Shown one piece after another: positions 1 through 9,667 of a stretch of DNA of 64,000 bases. A model generated the notes under the pieces. It was not told the origin of the DNA. It searched no databases and saw nothing but the letters and a program-made list of their open reading frames with translations. Numbering within the stretch: position 1 is the stretch's first letter; each line of letters begins with the position of its first letter. This DNA comes from Paenibacillus sp. PK3_47 (GTDB lineage Bacteria > Bacillota > Bacilli > Paenibacillales > Paenibacillaceae). The translations under genes and the position numbers were made by a program. The stretch is from positions 1,302,001 to 1,366,000 of the forward strand of contig NZ_CP026029.1 in NCBI RefSeq assembly GCF_023520895.1. Direction: 5' to 3'.

Positions 1-544
1 CAACAACACGATTATCATAGAAATACAAACCCGTAATAGCATAATTCGATTTAGGATCAGCAGGCTTCTCTTCTACGCTTAGTACCTTGCCATCTTCATT
101 AAACTCTACCACGCCAAAACGCTCCGGATCTTGTACATGGTACCCAAATACAGTGGCACCCTGTTCCTTTTCCGAAGCCCGCTTCAGCATTTTCCGCATC
201 CCATTACCGTAGTAAATATTATCACCAAGAATCATTGCCACGGAGTCGTCCCCGATAAACGATTCTCCTAAAATAAATGCCTGAGCCAAACCGTCAGGGC
301 TTGGCTGCACTTTGTATTGGAGTGAGATACCAAACTGTGATCCGTCTCCCAAGAGACTTTCGAATCTCGGGGTATCTTCAGGTGTAGAAATAATGAGAAT
401 TTCCCTAATTCCTGCTAGCATAAGGGTAGAAAGTGGGTAATAGATCATGGGTTTGTCGTACACGGGCAACAGTTGCTTACTGGTTACCATGGTTAGTGGA
501 TAGAGGCGGGTTCCGCTGCCGCCTGCTAGGATTATGCCTTTCAA
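1..544 (-). CDS. rmlA: Glucose-1-phosphate thymidylyltransferase (partial, C-terminus outside window)
   Basis: The product makes dTDP-glucose from dTTP and glucose-1-phosphate, the first step of dTDP-sugar (for example dTDP-rhamnose) synthesis in the cytoplasm. The visible 181 residues begin with [18 protein letters not shown], the nucleotidyltransferase signature, followed by [17 protein letters not shown] and later ILGDNIYYG and [13 protein letters not shown], all typical of RmlA. The start is TTG at 544, chosen because GGAGGTG lies 6 bases upstream and no ATG is available. The gene follows ugd by 18 bases and is the last visible gene of the polysaccharide operon; rmlB, rmlC and rmlD would be expected beyond position 1. 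The window edge cuts the gene. The family call is firm; the nucleotide preference is by family only. Confidence 0.93.
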   Translation of the reverse strand, partial: MKGIILAGGSGTRLYPLTMVTSKQLLPVYDKPMIYYPLSTLMLAGIREILIISTPEDTPRFESLLGDGSQFGISLQYKVQPSPDGLAQAFILGESFIGDDSVAMILGDNIYYGNGMRKMLKRASEKEQGATVFGYHVQDPERFGVVEFNEDGKVLSVEEKPADPKSNYAITGLYFYDNRVV

Positions 545-562
545 ATAAAGCACCTCCGCAAA

Positions 563-1729
563 TTAATCTCTTCCAAATAGATCTCTTGTATATACTTTAT
601 GACAAACATCTTGTAAATCATCTGATAACCGGTTTGCTACGATTACATCAGAAAGCTCCTTGAATTTTGAAAAGTTATTAACCACTCGAGAGTTATAGAA
701 TTGTTCATCCTGAAGATTAGGCTCATACACAATGATTTCAATGCCTCTAGCCTCAATCCTCTTCATGACTCCTTGAATTGCAGACTGACGAAAATTATCC
801 GAATCAAGTTTCATTGTTAATCTATAGATACCTACAATTTTTGGTTTTCTTTGAAGAATCATCTCAGCAACATGATCTTTCCGGGTACGATTAGCATCAA
901 CAATAGCAGCAATAATATTGTTAGGGACATTCTCGTAGTTGGCTAATAACTGTTTGGTATCCTTAGGCAGACAGTAACCGCCATAGCCGAATGAGGGATT
1001 GTTATAGTGATTTCCAATTCTCGGATCAAGTCCCACACCATCAATGATTTGTTTGGCATCAAGGCCTCTAACTTCAGCATAAGAATCCAATTCATTAAAA
1101 AATGCGACTCTCATTGCTAAATAGGTATTAGCAAATAGCTTAATAGCTTCAGCTTCAGTGGAATTTGTAAAGAGTACTTCAATCTCTTCTTTTAAAGCTC
1201 CTTGAATCAACAAGTCAGCAAATATTTTGGCCCTTTCTGATTGTTCACCCACTATAATTCGAGATGGATATAAATTATCATGAAGTGCTTTTCCTTCTCT
1301 TAAAAACTCAGGTGAAAAGATAATATTACTACTTTCATATTTTTCTCTAATGGAGTTTGTATAGCCAACAGGAACTGTAGACTTAATAATTACTGTTGCA
1401 GCAGTATTAAATTTAATCACCTGCTCAATTACTTCTTCTACACTACTAGTATCAAAATAGTTCTTTTCCGGATCATAATTGGTAGGTGTCGAAATAATAA
1501 TATATTCAGCTTGATCGAACGCTTGGGCTACATCGGTTGTAGCAGTCAAATTTAATTTTTCACTTGCAAGAAAGTGTTCAATATCATTATCAATAATAGG
1601 TGATTTTTTATTATTAATCATGTCCACTTTCTGACTGTCAATGTCAAATGCCGTTACTTCATTATGTTGGGACAGTAAAACTGCATTCGATAATCCAACA
1701 TATCCAGTTCCTGCTACTGCAATTTTCAT
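563..1729 (-). CDS. ugd: UDP-glucose 6-dehydrogenase
   Basis: The product oxidises UDP-glucose to UDP-glucuronate with two NAD+, supplying an acidic sugar for the polysaccharide made by this locus. The N-terminus [19 protein letters not shown] is the Rossmann NAD-binding motif. KSTVPVGYT is conserved in the family, and [15 protein letters not shown], just past the middle of the protein, carries the catalytic Cys. The length of 388 residues matches the short Ugd form of enterobacteria and capsule clusters. The start codon overlaps the end of the flippase gene by 4 bases (ATGA), which suggests translational coupling. Some relatives act on UDP-ManNAc or UDP-GlcNAc; the short form and sequence favour UDP-glucose. 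Confidence 0.9.
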   Translation of the reverse strand: MKIAVAGTGYVGLSNAVLLSQHNEVTAFDIDSQKVDMINNKKSPIIDNDIEHFLASEKLNLTATTDVAQAFDQAEYIIISTPTNYDPEKNYFDTSSVEEVIEQVIKFNTAATVIIKSTVPVGYTNSIREKYESSNIIFSPEFLREGKALHDNLYPSRIIVGEQSERAKIFADLLIQGALKEEIEVLFTNSTEAEAIKLFANTYLAMRVAFFNELDSYAEVRGLDAKQIIDGVGLDPRIGNHYNNPSFGYGGYCLPKDTKQLLANYENVPNNIIAAIVDANRTRKDHVAEMILQRKPKIVGIYRLTMKLDSDNFRQSAIQGVMKRIEARGIEIIVYEPNLQDEQFYNSRVVNNFSKFKELSDVIVANRLSDDLQDVCHKVYTRDLFGRD

Positions 1730-3165
1730 TTATCTATTTCACTCCTTTTTTTGTATTTTATCATTTCAAGTTTTTCTTTATTCAAAAGAAAATAAATAGC
1801 ACTTAAACTTAAATAAAATAAAAAACCTACTACAATTTGAATAATAAGAGACACTACCGTGGTACCGAAATATTGTCCTATCAACCTCACTAAAAAAAAC
1901 ATCGCCACTCCAATTACAAAAAATGGTATTGAATCTTTGAGGTAACTGCTGATTTTCAATTGCAATCTAACAACCCACATTTGATAAATCATTACTGTAA
2001 ACTCAGCGATTACTGTTCCTATAGCTGCGCCTTTTGCTCCTAGGCTTGGTATCAACAATAGATTAGCAATAAGATTCACCAAAGCCCCTATTATCACTGA
2101 AATTATATAAACATTCACATAATTATTAGGTATTAGATATTGAGTACGAATAACATTAGCCCAAGCAATAAATATTACACTTATTGATAAAATTATCATA
2201 ATATCACTAGTAGGTATAAAATTCTTACCAAAGAATATTGGTGTGAAAATAGGTGAAATAGCCGCCAGACCAGATGAGATTGCAATTGAGGTGACAGATG
2301 AATAAAGCATAGAATTAGAAATTAAAAGATTTATTTTACTTGTTTCATTTTTCGCAATTAAATTAGATATTCTTGGCAACATCACAGTTCCTAAAGCTGT
2401 AATTAAACTTGTTGGAACTATCATTATTCTTTGAGCACTATCAAAATATCCAGTTTCCTCCATCCCACTCAACTTACCTAACATAATTTTATCCATGATT
2501 GTATAAATGCTCACTGCAATCACTGGTATAAACAAAGTGATAATTGGTAGTACATGTTTCTTAACTTCTATAAATTTCACAAGGGAAAAGGTGATGTATT
2601 TTTTAATTGTCACCCATAAAACAGCTTGACTTATTAGTGCACTCAACGCAGTAATAAGGGCGTAAACCCATACATCCTCTTTTGAGTGAACAAACAAAAA
2701 TATTAAAAGAACAGAGATAACTTTAATAATCATATTCCGTACAACGGTTAGTTTGAATTTTTCCAAGCCAAAATAAAACCAATTGATATCGAAGGCCGTA
2801 GAACATACATATATTAACCATATAATTAGAAGTAATGATTCATCCTTAGTAAAAAAAATAAACAATATGTAAAAAAATATAACAATTAAAGAACTAATTA
2901 ATTGTATTACATAAATACTCAAAAAAGTTTTACTTAATATTTTGTTATTATCTTTAACAGAAGCTATAGTTTTATTTCCATAATTATTTAACCCTAACAT
3001 AGCAATAACTACAAAGTAATATGCAATTGATTGAGTATAAGAGTATTTACCTAGCATCTCAGGACCAATTACTCTAGATAGATATGGAATTGTTATTAAA
3101 GGTAAAATAATATTTAAAATCTGATAACTTACATTATACAGATAATTTTTCGTGATTTCTTTCAT
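1726..3165 (-). CDS. Wzx-type oligosaccharide flippase
   Basis: This is a 479-residue integral membrane protein of the polysaccharide biosynthesis/MATE-like flippase family, which moves undecaprenyl-linked repeat units across the cytoplasmic membrane. The N-terminus ([23 protein letters not shown] region, residues about 17-36) is the typical Wzx opening, and about 12-14 hydrophobic segments follow. A charged [14 protein letters not shown] tail ends the protein. It starts 7 bases after the preceding glycosyltransferase stop and overlaps ugd by 4 bases, so it sits inside the operon. Base composition is strongly AT-rich like its neighbours and unlike the housekeeping genes further right. The substrate cannot be read from sequence. 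Confidence 0.88.
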   Translation of the reverse strand: MKEITKNYLYNVSYQILNIILPLITIPYLSRVIGPEMLGKYSYTQSIAYYFVVIAMLGLNNYGNKTIASVKDNNKILSKTFLSIYVIQLISSLIVIFFYILFIFFTKDESLLLIIWLIYVCSTAFDINWFYFGLEKFKLTVVRNMIIKVISVLLIFLFVHSKEDVWVYALITALSALISQAVLWVTIKKYITFSLVKFIEVKKHVLPIITLFIPVIAVSIYTIMDKIMLGKLSGMEETGYFDSAQRIMIVPTSLITALGTVMLPRISNLIAKNETSKINLLISNSMLYSSVTSIAISSGLAAISPIFTPIFFGKNFIPTSDIMIILSISVIFIAWANVIRTQYLIPNNYVNVYIISVIIGALVNLIANLLLIPSLGAKGAAIGTVIAEFTVMIYQMWVVRLQLKISSYLKDSIPFFVIGVAMFFLVRLIGQYFGTTVVSLIIQIVVGFLFYLSLSAIYFLLNKEKLEMIKYKKRSEIDK

Positions 3166-3172
3166 CTACTAT

Positions 3173-4306
3173 TTACCTTTCATAACTCATTTTTTCCAAA
3201 ACATTTTTCATTTGTTTTACATAAAGCAGGTTATCTTCAGCAAATCTTATCATTTCATTCTTATAATCTTCGTCCTTAAAACTTTTATACCAACTTATTA
3301 TCATGTCCCAATCAAAAATTGTTTCATCTTTTGATATTTGAAATTGATATTTGAAACTTTGGGGAAATGACAAATCAGTGTTTGTTATTATAAAAGGCAA
3401 GCCTTTAGCGCAATACTCTTTATTCTTTATAGAAGTATCATATTTTGCATTTCTTCTAAAATATCCTATTCCTCCTAGCGCAACATGATAATTTGATAGC
3501 ATAGCATCTAAATTATCTACATCATTATATTTTATAAAATTAACATTTTTCTCTATCCCAAGTTCTAAAGACATTTTTTTCAAGTTTAGAATTTCTTGAG
3601 TTTCGTCGCTAATTATATCCAAAATAATATTTAATTTCCCCTTGTATAACGCTATACTCTTTAATGCTCTATCATAACCATGCCAGTAGTTAACATGTGC
3701 CAAGGCCAATACATTTATTGTATTAGATAATTCAGTTTGGTTTTCATTTTTGGCAGTTAGCATTTTTTCATCAATTCCATTATTAAAAGGAATCATTTTT
3801 TTATCTAATACACAATCATTTTGTAATATAACAGGAATAAAATCTAAATACTTGTAAATAAAAAGGTTGAAATAGATTTTTTCAAATAAATTAGCCACCT
3901 GATATTTCATTGTTTTTATCTTATCAAAAGGATAGGTAGGAAATTCATAAAAAATCAATCTAGTTGAATCTTCTTTTATTTTTTTAAATATCCCTGCCCA
4001 TCCTGTAATATCAAGTCCCAACCTTCTAAAATAAATAGCTTTAAAATCATATTTCAAGAGATATTTTTGAATTAGATCTCTCAAATTCCTCCTATTTACT
4101 AATGTATATTTTTTATAGCCATTTATTTTCACTCGCTCAATCTCAATTAAATTTTTATTTACATATTCATATAAAAAACATTCCCCCTGGGCATTAATTG
4201 TTAATAAAAATGTATTATAACGATAAGCCGAAATAGCGTTAAGTTGACCGGAAATTTTATTCTTATAATTTTCATAGTCATAAACTATATATAGAGCATT
4301 CCGCAT
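3173..4306 (-). CDS. Glycosyltransferase, GT-B fold (GT4-like)
   Basis: This 377-residue cytoplasmic protein probably adds one sugar to the lipid-linked repeat unit. The second half shows the usual GT-B pattern: a strand NTINVLALAHVNYWHGYDRA near residue 195 (similar to the GT4 opening of the C-terminal domain), and VALGGIGYFRRN followed by SIKNKEYCAKGLPFI near the end, where GT4 enzymes bind the nucleotide. No signal peptide or membrane segment is evident. The start is supported by GGAGG 9 bases upstream. It lies between the polymerase and flippase genes, 7 bases before the latter. The donor and acceptor are unknown, and family placement rests on the C-terminal half only. Confidence 0.7.
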   Translation of the reverse strand: MRNALYIVYDYENYKNKISGQLNAISAYRYNTFLLTINAQGECFLYEYVNKNLIEIERVKINGYKKYTLVNRRNLRDLIQKYLLKYDFKAIYFRRLGLDITGWAGIFKKIKEDSTRLIFYEFPTYPFDKIKTMKYQVANLFEKIYFNLFIYKYLDFIPVILQNDCVLDKKMIPFNNGIDEKMLTAKNENQTELSNTINVLALAHVNYWHGYDRALKSIALYKGKLNIILDIISDETQEILNLKKMSLELGIEKNVNFIKYNDVDNLDAMLSNYHVALGGIGYFRRNAKYDTSIKNKEYCAKGLPFIITNTDLSFPQSFKYQFQISKDETIFDWDMIISWYKSFKDEDYKNEMIRFAEDNLLYVKQMKNVLEKMSYER

Positions 4307-4356
4307 ATAAGACTTCCTCCAGTATTAAGTTCAAAATGCTTTTTCAAATAAAAAAA

Positions 4357-5445
4357 TTAATTCGAAACAAAGAAGCTAAAAATATAATTATTTTCCAATA
4401 ATATTAAAGCTGAGTCTTTCATCATATAAAATCTTAAAAAAAGTATGGTTAATAAACTAAAAAGCAGAACTGCCCTTGCTCTAGAGTTTAAATTAAATAC
4501 TTCTTTTGAGATTACAGCATAATTAATGAACAACACTGGCCTGATAAACCTCTCAAAATCAAGTGATACTAAAAGAAATGGTAAAATGAGCAAATTAATA
4601 ATATTCAATAACAATAAATAATTTGTGGTATGGCTTTCGTTTTTTTTATTTATATAGGTTATTATAAAAACAAAAAATATCATAAAAAAAATAATTGCAA
4701 AAGAAGTTAGAGGATTCAAGTCATAACCAATATTCCCCACAGAATATTGTTCAATTTTATCATAAGATATAATATTATTAATGATATTAACAATACTTAT
4801 ATTTGAGATAAATAAATATAATGTAATAATAAAACTCAATATACCTAAAGCTTTTAGAAGCGTTTTAAAATTTAGAAAAACCAAAAAATACACAAAATAA
4901 AAAAGAGCCGTCAAATGAAATAACGATGCAAATAGTACTAATATAAAATATTTCTTATAATCTTTATTATTTTCAAATAATAGATATCTGAGAGCAAAAA
5001 CTATGATTGAATAGGCAAAGAAAAATCTAAATTGGATGGCATCATAAAAAAATGGAAATATAGTATAAAAAACCAGGACAGCATTATAATTATTGGTTAT
5101 CTTCTTAACAGTGGATCTTATCAAAAAAAAGCTGATTATTGAAATCAAAACCAAAAAAGCGTTATAAGTAATATTTAGTTTTGATACCCAATACAACAAG
5201 GTCATATAACCAAAATCAGTCTGATAACCAGCAATATTTGCTAGAGTTCCACCATTCAAAAAATGATTGTAAAGATTGGAGTATGCTCTATAATCACCGT
5301 TCTCTCCATTACTATTATTAGTGGCTGTCATTAAAATAAACATTAGGACAAAAAGCAAAATTGCAAAAAGTCTTGACTTTTTCTTAAAAACTACAGTAAT
5401 TAAATTTAAAAAATAAATACATGCAGAAAAAAAATAAAGGATCAT
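4357..5445 (-). CDS. EpsG-like polysaccharide polymerase (Wzy)
   Basis: This is a polytopic membrane protein of about 362 residues with roughly 10 hydrophobic segments. It matches the EpsG/Wzy type that joins repeat units outside the membrane. The stretch NSNGENGDYRAYSNLYNHF (near residue 50) resembles the conserved N-terminal loop of EpsG proteins, with a D-Y/W-x-Y motif. The reading frame is open to 5469, but the ATG at 5445 has GGAGG 5 bases upstream, so I place the start there. It begins only 44 bases from the inner end of a decayed ISL3 element, which separates it from the upstream fucosyltransferase gene. Its transcription may therefore depend on read-through of, or a promoter in, the element. 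Confidence 0.75.
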   Translation of the reverse strand: MILYFFSACIYFLNLITVVFKKKSRLFAILLFVLMFILMTATNNSNGENGDYRAYSNLYNHFLNGGTLANIAGYQTDFGYMTLLYWVSKLNITYNAFLVLISIISFFLIRSTVKKITNNYNAVLVFYTIFPFFYDAIQFRFFFAYSIIVFALRYLLFENNKDYKKYFILVLFASLFHLTALFYFVYFLVFLNFKTLLKALGILSFIITLYLFISNISIVNIINNIISYDKIEQYSVGNIGYDLNPLTSFAIIFFMIFFVFIITYINKKNESHTTNYLLLLNIINLLILPFLLVSLDFERFIRPVLFINYAVISKEVFNLNSRARAVLLFSLLTILFLRFYMMKDSALILLENNYIFSFFVSN

Positions 5446-5488
5446 GGCAGCCTCCAAAATCATTTTCAAAATAATAAGAACTTATACG

Positions 5489-5514
5489 GGCTCAACCTAA
5501 TAATTAGCGGTTGA
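5489..5514. repeat. Left terminal inverted repeat of ISL3 element
   Basis: This 26-base end starts GGCTCAACC and ends TAGCGGTTGA. It pairs with the right end at 6852-6877, matching at the terminal GGC, at CA, and over the inner ten bases. Confidence 0.8.
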
Positions 5515-5519
5515 TATTC

Positions 5520-6753
5520 TCACCCTGATAAGCGTTGCCGATTGCATTCAATTAAAATCCTGGCTTTGTAATATCGACGATTGCGCGTGAAATAATGTCG
5601 GCGTTGGTACGCTTTAATACGATTATGCCGTCCTTCGACTGTCGCGTTCGTCCAACGGTAATGATGGGTTCACGATTTCCTCTTCCCAGTTCCGCATCGT
5701 TTTCAAAGCGTTTTGCACAGCTTCATGCTCGATACCTTCTCCTTGCTGACACCAACGAATAAAACAAAGCCGTGCCACATCAAAGTTCGGGGAATAATCA
5801 TACCACCGGGAGAAGGATTCTTTCCATTCCCATACCTCACGCAATATCGGAGAGAAGGCCAGTAGTTGAATGAGCTGAGTTTTGCTCTTATCCGGTAAGG
5901 AATCTGCCGGTGGATTTAACAGTCGATGATGACTTTTTAAGATCCCTTTAGCCCGGGGGGAAAGAGTAGATTGAACGGATTTCCGGACGGCTTGGACACT
6001 TTCAATGACATAACCATGAACGTGAAAGCGGTCAGCAATTCAAATCGCCTTTGGAAAACACTCACTGATCCAGGTGTGATACGCTTGAGCCAGATCCATG
6101 ACGACAGCCTTGGGATTCAGGTCTAAATTCAGGATGCTGCTCGGCATACGTGCGTAACGCATCCAGCTTTCGACCCAAAAGTAGGTCGAGCATAGTTTCG
6201 CCTCGAAGATCGTGAATACCGGTGTTGTAGGTGTGACCCTTTTTAATCGCAAAATCGTCGATGCCGAGCACTAGATCCGTCTGTTCTTTCGCTTGATGCC
6301 AGGCTTGCTGGAGCAAACGATCGCTCTTTGCTGGAAGAGCTTTCTGATGCATGCGCTGAACGGTGCTAGTCGGTGCTTCTTGCATTCTGGCACTATGCGC
6401 TGCCGTGGAGCCTAATGCCTGGTTTACGGTTTGCAAGCGAAAAGCACGACTATATCGTTCCTTGGAGCCCACACACGAATACGACCAAACAAATCCAATA
6501 TTGCAGCACGAGCAGGCCAAGCGTAGTGAGGGAATGTGTAAAAAACACTTTTTACCATGCTGATATGACGAATCTTACGCGTCGTATTACGGCCGTCTCG
6601 CTTTACCGCTTCTTCGGAGTGGCAGAGGGGACAGGCTTGTTTGTAGGCTACCGGTGAGGCTTCTAGATGTACTTCTGTTTCCTGGATCGAGACCACGCTA
6701 AGAAGTTGTAGCTCTGGTAATCCGAGCAGTTCGTTGATATACTGGATGGGCAT
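5520..6753 (-). pseudogene. ISL3-family transposase, frameshifted
   Basis: Fragments in several frames together cover a whole ISL3 (IS204/IS1001/IS1165) transposase. The N-terminal part (6753 leftward) has the Cys-rich site CPLCHSEEAVKRDG. The middle has LGIDDFAIKKGHTY with the first catalytic Asp, then AVVMDLAQAYHTW with the second. An in-frame TGA follows FPKAI at about 6041, after which IADRFHVHGYV-like sequence continues. The C-terminal part contains TNATVEGRHNRIKAY with the catalytic Glu and ends at 5520. At least two frameshifts (near 6430 and 6130) and one nonsense codon make it inactive. No residue of the DDE triad appears lost, so the decay is fairly recent. Confidence 0.88.
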
Positions 6754-6851
6754 CTGTCATATCCTTTTCGTGTTGTTTGGTAGGACTTACAACATTACAG
6801 GATTTGCAGATGTTTTTCCATTTCTATCCACGTTTTTTTACATTTTAATTT

Positions 6852-6877
6852 TCAACCGCTATTTTTGGTTTTGGGCC
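6852..6877. repeat. Right terminal inverted repeat of ISL3 element
   Basis: Read inward on the minus strand it begins GGCCCAAAA and ends TAGCGGTTGA, pairing with the left end at 5489-5514. Confidence 0.8.
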
Positions 6878-6949
6878 AAAATTATTCATTATATTTATAA
6901 AATGTTTAAAGCATTTGCATAAATATAATCGCTGTCTATTTGCCTATCC

Positions 6950-7873
6950 TTACATCCGTATCATATTTGGCAAATATATATCTTCACCTTCATTTTTTTT
7001 CCTATACCACATTTTTGGAGCGATAATAATCTTATCAACATTAGTTGATAAGTATGCTCCAAACCATGAAAAAGAACTATTTGAAATAACGAAGTGCTTG
7101 CAATTCGTCATAATAGAAATACCTTCATAATCGGTCATATTATCTAAATAGGTTACTTCTTGTTTAAAAGAAAAAAGTTCTTTACACTTCTTAATATCAT
7201 CACTAAATATATAAAATTTCGCATCACTAACATGGTTTTCAATATGTTTCATACTCTTATAAAAAAATTCCTCGGAAAAAACATTTAAATCAGTACTAAG
7301 ATAATCTGAGCCGCACCTAATACTCACTGCAACACTATTAGTCGAAGAAACTTCATTCAATAGATCATGATGATTGTTCATGAATTCCTTCTTAACAATT
7401 AATTCTTTTCTCAATTCTTCCTCGATAAGATCAAAATAGAATGGGCTTTGAAAATAACCATAAACAAATAGATTTCTGACTTTATCAATCTTTTTATGCT
7501 TGTAATAAAATACATCGAAGTTATATATAAGCCCCATTCTCGTAAGTAAATCAAATAAGGTATTTCCCATTTTATTTTTCCTGGTAATTTTCCTTACACA
7601 ATATTGCATCAAATGATACATCTTCCTAGTAATTGTATATAGAAGAAAATCTTTTTTTGAAATTTTATTTTTATCGAAAATATGAATTCTATCGTTAAGT
7701 TGGAAATTGTCTAATGAAAAGCTACGTACCTTATACTTCTTGTACTCTTGTAAATCCAAATAAATATCAGCATCATAAATTTCTTGAAGATACCTGGCAT
7801 ATCCGTATTGGAATAACTGATTCCCCAGCCCCCCCATAACACGTAATATTATCTTCTTCTCTCTAAGCATCAT
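6950..7873 (-). CDS. Alpha-1,2-fucosyltransferase-like glycosyltransferase (GT11)
   Basis: This 307-residue GT11 enzyme probably transfers a 6-deoxyhexose (fucose by family) or a similar sugar to the repeat unit in the cytoplasm. The N-terminal ILRVMGGLGNQLFQYGYARY is the GT11 signature (G-G-L-G-N-Q-x-F-Q-Y). The second family motif, normally HxRRxD/Y, appears near residue 190 as VSIRCGSDYLS, so the first His is Ser and the second Arg is Cys. Further on, ISNSSFSWFGAYLS matches the conserved S-x-F-S-W-W/F-x-A-x-L motif. It starts 12 bases after the GT2 gene upstream and ends 73 bases before the ISL3 element. The altered HxRR motif may mean a changed donor or reduced activity. Confidence 0.83.
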   Translation of the reverse strand: MMLREKKIILRVMGGLGNQLFQYGYARYLQEIYDADIYLDLQEYKKYKVRSFSLDNFQLNDRIHIFDKNKISKKDFLLYTITRKMYHLMQYCVRKITRKNKMGNTLFDLLTRMGLIYNFDVFYYKHKKIDKVRNLFVYGYFQSPFYFDLIEEELRKELIVKKEFMNNHHDLLNEVSSTNSVAVSIRCGSDYLSTDLNVFSEEFFYKSMKHIENHVSDAKFYIFSDDIKKCKELFSFKQEVTYLDNMTDYEGISIMTNCKHFVISNSSFSWFGAYLSTNVDKIIIAPKMWYRKKNEGEDIYLPNMIRM

Positions 7874-7884
7874 TCATTTCACCA

Positions 7885-8757
7885 TCACCTAGTTGGATTA
7901 TATTTATTCATTCTTCTCTTTACATAATCTTGATAAGCTTTAATTATCATTCTAATTTTCTCACTTTTATTTTTGTCAAAAAGTATAATAAAAAAAATCT
8001 GTCTTAACCCTCCGAGGAAGCTAAACGTAAACTTTTTTAATCCCACAAGATGTTTATCTGAGTAATACAGTCTATTTCTGAAGATATAATAGTTTCTCAA
8101 AGTATTGTGTTCCGAATATTGAACTCCAAATAAGTTCCTAGTACCTTCACCTAGTCTTTGATTCAGAAAAGACCTATTTAGAACAACTACCTTAAATCCC
8201 AAGGAGTTTAACTGCTTACAGTAATCATAATCTAATCTGTCAATAAAGTAGTTCTCATCAAACCCAGAAGTGCTCAAGTACGCTTTGAGATTCATTACAC
8301 TACCCGATGTAATAACCCAATCAACAATACTATTTTCATTAGAGTCATTACTTGCCTTTAGTTCTTTTTCAATCGTGTTAGATTTCCAATTGGAGTACAA
8401 TATCTTAGGAGCAATAATTCCAACATTTTCTAAATTATTAGTTAAAATAAACTCTAATAGTACATTTAAATTTGAATGTTCGAAAACACTGTCTTGATCC
8501 ATGGTAATAATATAATCATATCCGTCTTTAATTGCTCTATTGCATAAATCGTTTAGAGCCTTAGCCATTCCCATGTTTCTTTTTTGAGGCATATAACAAT
8601 AGAACTCATTATTTGAGAATAAATCCGCATTTTTTAAATCGGAATCTTCTGTATTATCATATATATATATCTTGTTTATAAATTTTGAATACAAAAGTAT
8701 ATTATTTATATTATCTTGACTGGGATAATATAGAACAACCCCTAAACATAAATTCAT
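7885..8757 (-). CDS. Glycosyltransferase family 2, rhamnosyltransferase type
   Basis: This GT2 (GT-A fold) enzyme of 290 residues probably adds a sugar to the lipid-linked repeat. The opening LGVVLYYPSQDNINNI and the motif YIITMDQDSVFE near residue 88 are typical of the RfbF/WfgS-type rhamnosyltransferase branch, where DQDS takes the place of DxD. GSVMNLKAYL and FIDRLDYDYC near residues 150-180 are also conserved in that group. The start has GGGGGA upstream. The upstream part of the locus makes an activated dTDP-sugar (rmlA), so rhamnose is a plausible donor, but this is inference. AT-rich coding like its neighbours. Confidence 0.8.
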   Translation of the reverse strand: MNLCLGVVLYYPSQDNINNILLYSKFINKIYIYDNTEDSDLKNADLFSNNEFYCYMPQKRNMGMAKALNDLCNRAIKDGYDYIITMDQDSVFEHSNLNVLLEFILTNNLENVGIIAPKILYSNWKSNTIEKELKASNDSNENSIVDWVITSGSVMNLKAYLSTSGFDENYFIDRLDYDYCKQLNSLGFKVVVLNRSFLNQRLGEGTRNLFGVQYSEHNTLRNYYIFRNRLYYSDKHLVGLKKFTFSFLGGLRQIFFIILFDKNKSEKIRMIIKAYQDYVKRRMNKYNPTR

Positions 8758-8813
8758 TTATTATCCCCCTAACATCTATTGTAAAAACTATTGAATCCTC
8801 AATCTATCAGGCT

Positions 8814-9650
8814 TTATATATTATTCTTTGTATCAGTTCTTAAAAAGATCTTATAAATCTTCATTCTTATATTATTAGGTAAAACTGCCACCGCGCCCTG
8901 AGCAAATGCAGACGTAAGAAAATCGAAAAACGAATAAAACCCTATCTTTCTTAGATGCCACTTAAAATGAATGATACACTTAAAATAAGAAATTCCTCCT
9001 CTCCTCTTATACATGTTTCTATTAGCACGCATATAGAGTAAAGGTTCATCGATATTCGCACCGATGGCATTGTTCATAAGAATTCTTGCCCATAAATAAT
9101 AATCTTCAAACAGCTCAAAATGCTTATATCCCCCAGCCTGTAACACGACTGACTTCTTATACATTACAGCAGGATGATTAAATGGATTTCTTTTTTTCGC
9201 AAACTTTAGAATTTGTTCATGCGTTAATGGAAGTCTTTTTATTGCCTTCACATTATCCACATCAACCTCAAATTCCATAATTGATGAACTAACAATTGAG
9301 AGCAACTCATTTTCTTCAAACAGTTTAAATTGCTTCTCGCATCTATCTTTTTTAGAAATATCATCTGTATCCATACGAGCTATAATTTCATTTTTACAAT
9401 AATCCATACCGATGTTTAAAGCTTCTCCCAAGCCTTTGTTCTCGCTTAAAGGTATGATTTTCAGACAGGGCTCATTAGCAAACTCATTCAATACCTGCTC
9501 AAGGGCCGGTGTCAGAGTACCATCCTTAACTATAATTATTTCATCTGGCTTTAAAGTTTGCTGCAGCATACTTTCTATACTTTCACGCAAATAATTAGGA
9601 TTTTCTTTGAAATATATAGACATTAATACAGAATATTTTTTATCGCCCAT
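8814..9650 (-). CDS. Glycosyltransferase family 2 (AmsE/WbbL-like)
   Basis: This 278-residue GT2 enzyme has the classic GT-A opening YSVLMSIYFKENPNYLRESI, then IIIVKDGTLT (residues about 38-47), ENKGLGEALNIG, and the metal-binding ARMDTDDIS motif near residue 95. HPAVMYKKSV and FEDYYLWARIL further on fit the acceptor region of this group. No membrane segment is obvious apart from a weakly hydrophobic C-terminus. GGAG lies 8 bases before the ATG. It is one of four transferases that would build the repeat unit on undecaprenyl phosphate; the sugar is unknown. Confidence 0.85.
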   Translation of the reverse strand: MGDKKYSVLMSIYFKENPNYLRESIESMLQQTLKPDEIIIVKDGTLTPALEQVLNEFANEPCLKIIPLSENKGLGEALNIGMDYCKNEIIARMDTDDISKKDRCEKQFKLFEENELLSIVSSSIMEFEVDVDNVKAIKRLPLTHEQILKFAKKRNPFNHPAVMYKKSVVLQAGGYKHFELFEDYYLWARILMNNAIGANIDEPLLYMRANRNMYKRRGGISYFKCIIHFKWHLRKIGFYSFFDFLTSAFAQGAVAVLPNNIRMKIYKIFLRTDTKNNI

Positions 9651-9667
9651 AGTATATACTCCAATTA

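Larger units (their letters stand above)
5489..6877 (-). mobile_element. Decayed ISL3-family insertion sequence (about 1.39 kb)
   Basis: The element is bounded by 26-bp imperfect inverted repeats, both beginning GGC and both ending in TAGCGGTTGA when read inward (left 5489-5514, right 6852-6877). It contains one broken transposase gene on the minus strand. Length, GG termini and transposase type all fit the ISL3 family, which usually makes 8-bp target duplications. The flanking octamers here (cttatacg and aaaattat) are not duplicates, so the flanks have drifted, been rearranged, or the insertion is old. It lies between the GT11 gene and the polymerase gene of the polysaccharide operon, in the same orientation as that operon. 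Confidence 0.85.

Noticed and set aside
5481..6885. 8-bp target duplication of the ISL3 element
   Set aside because: The octamers outside the two ends (cttatacg and aaaattat) are not alike.
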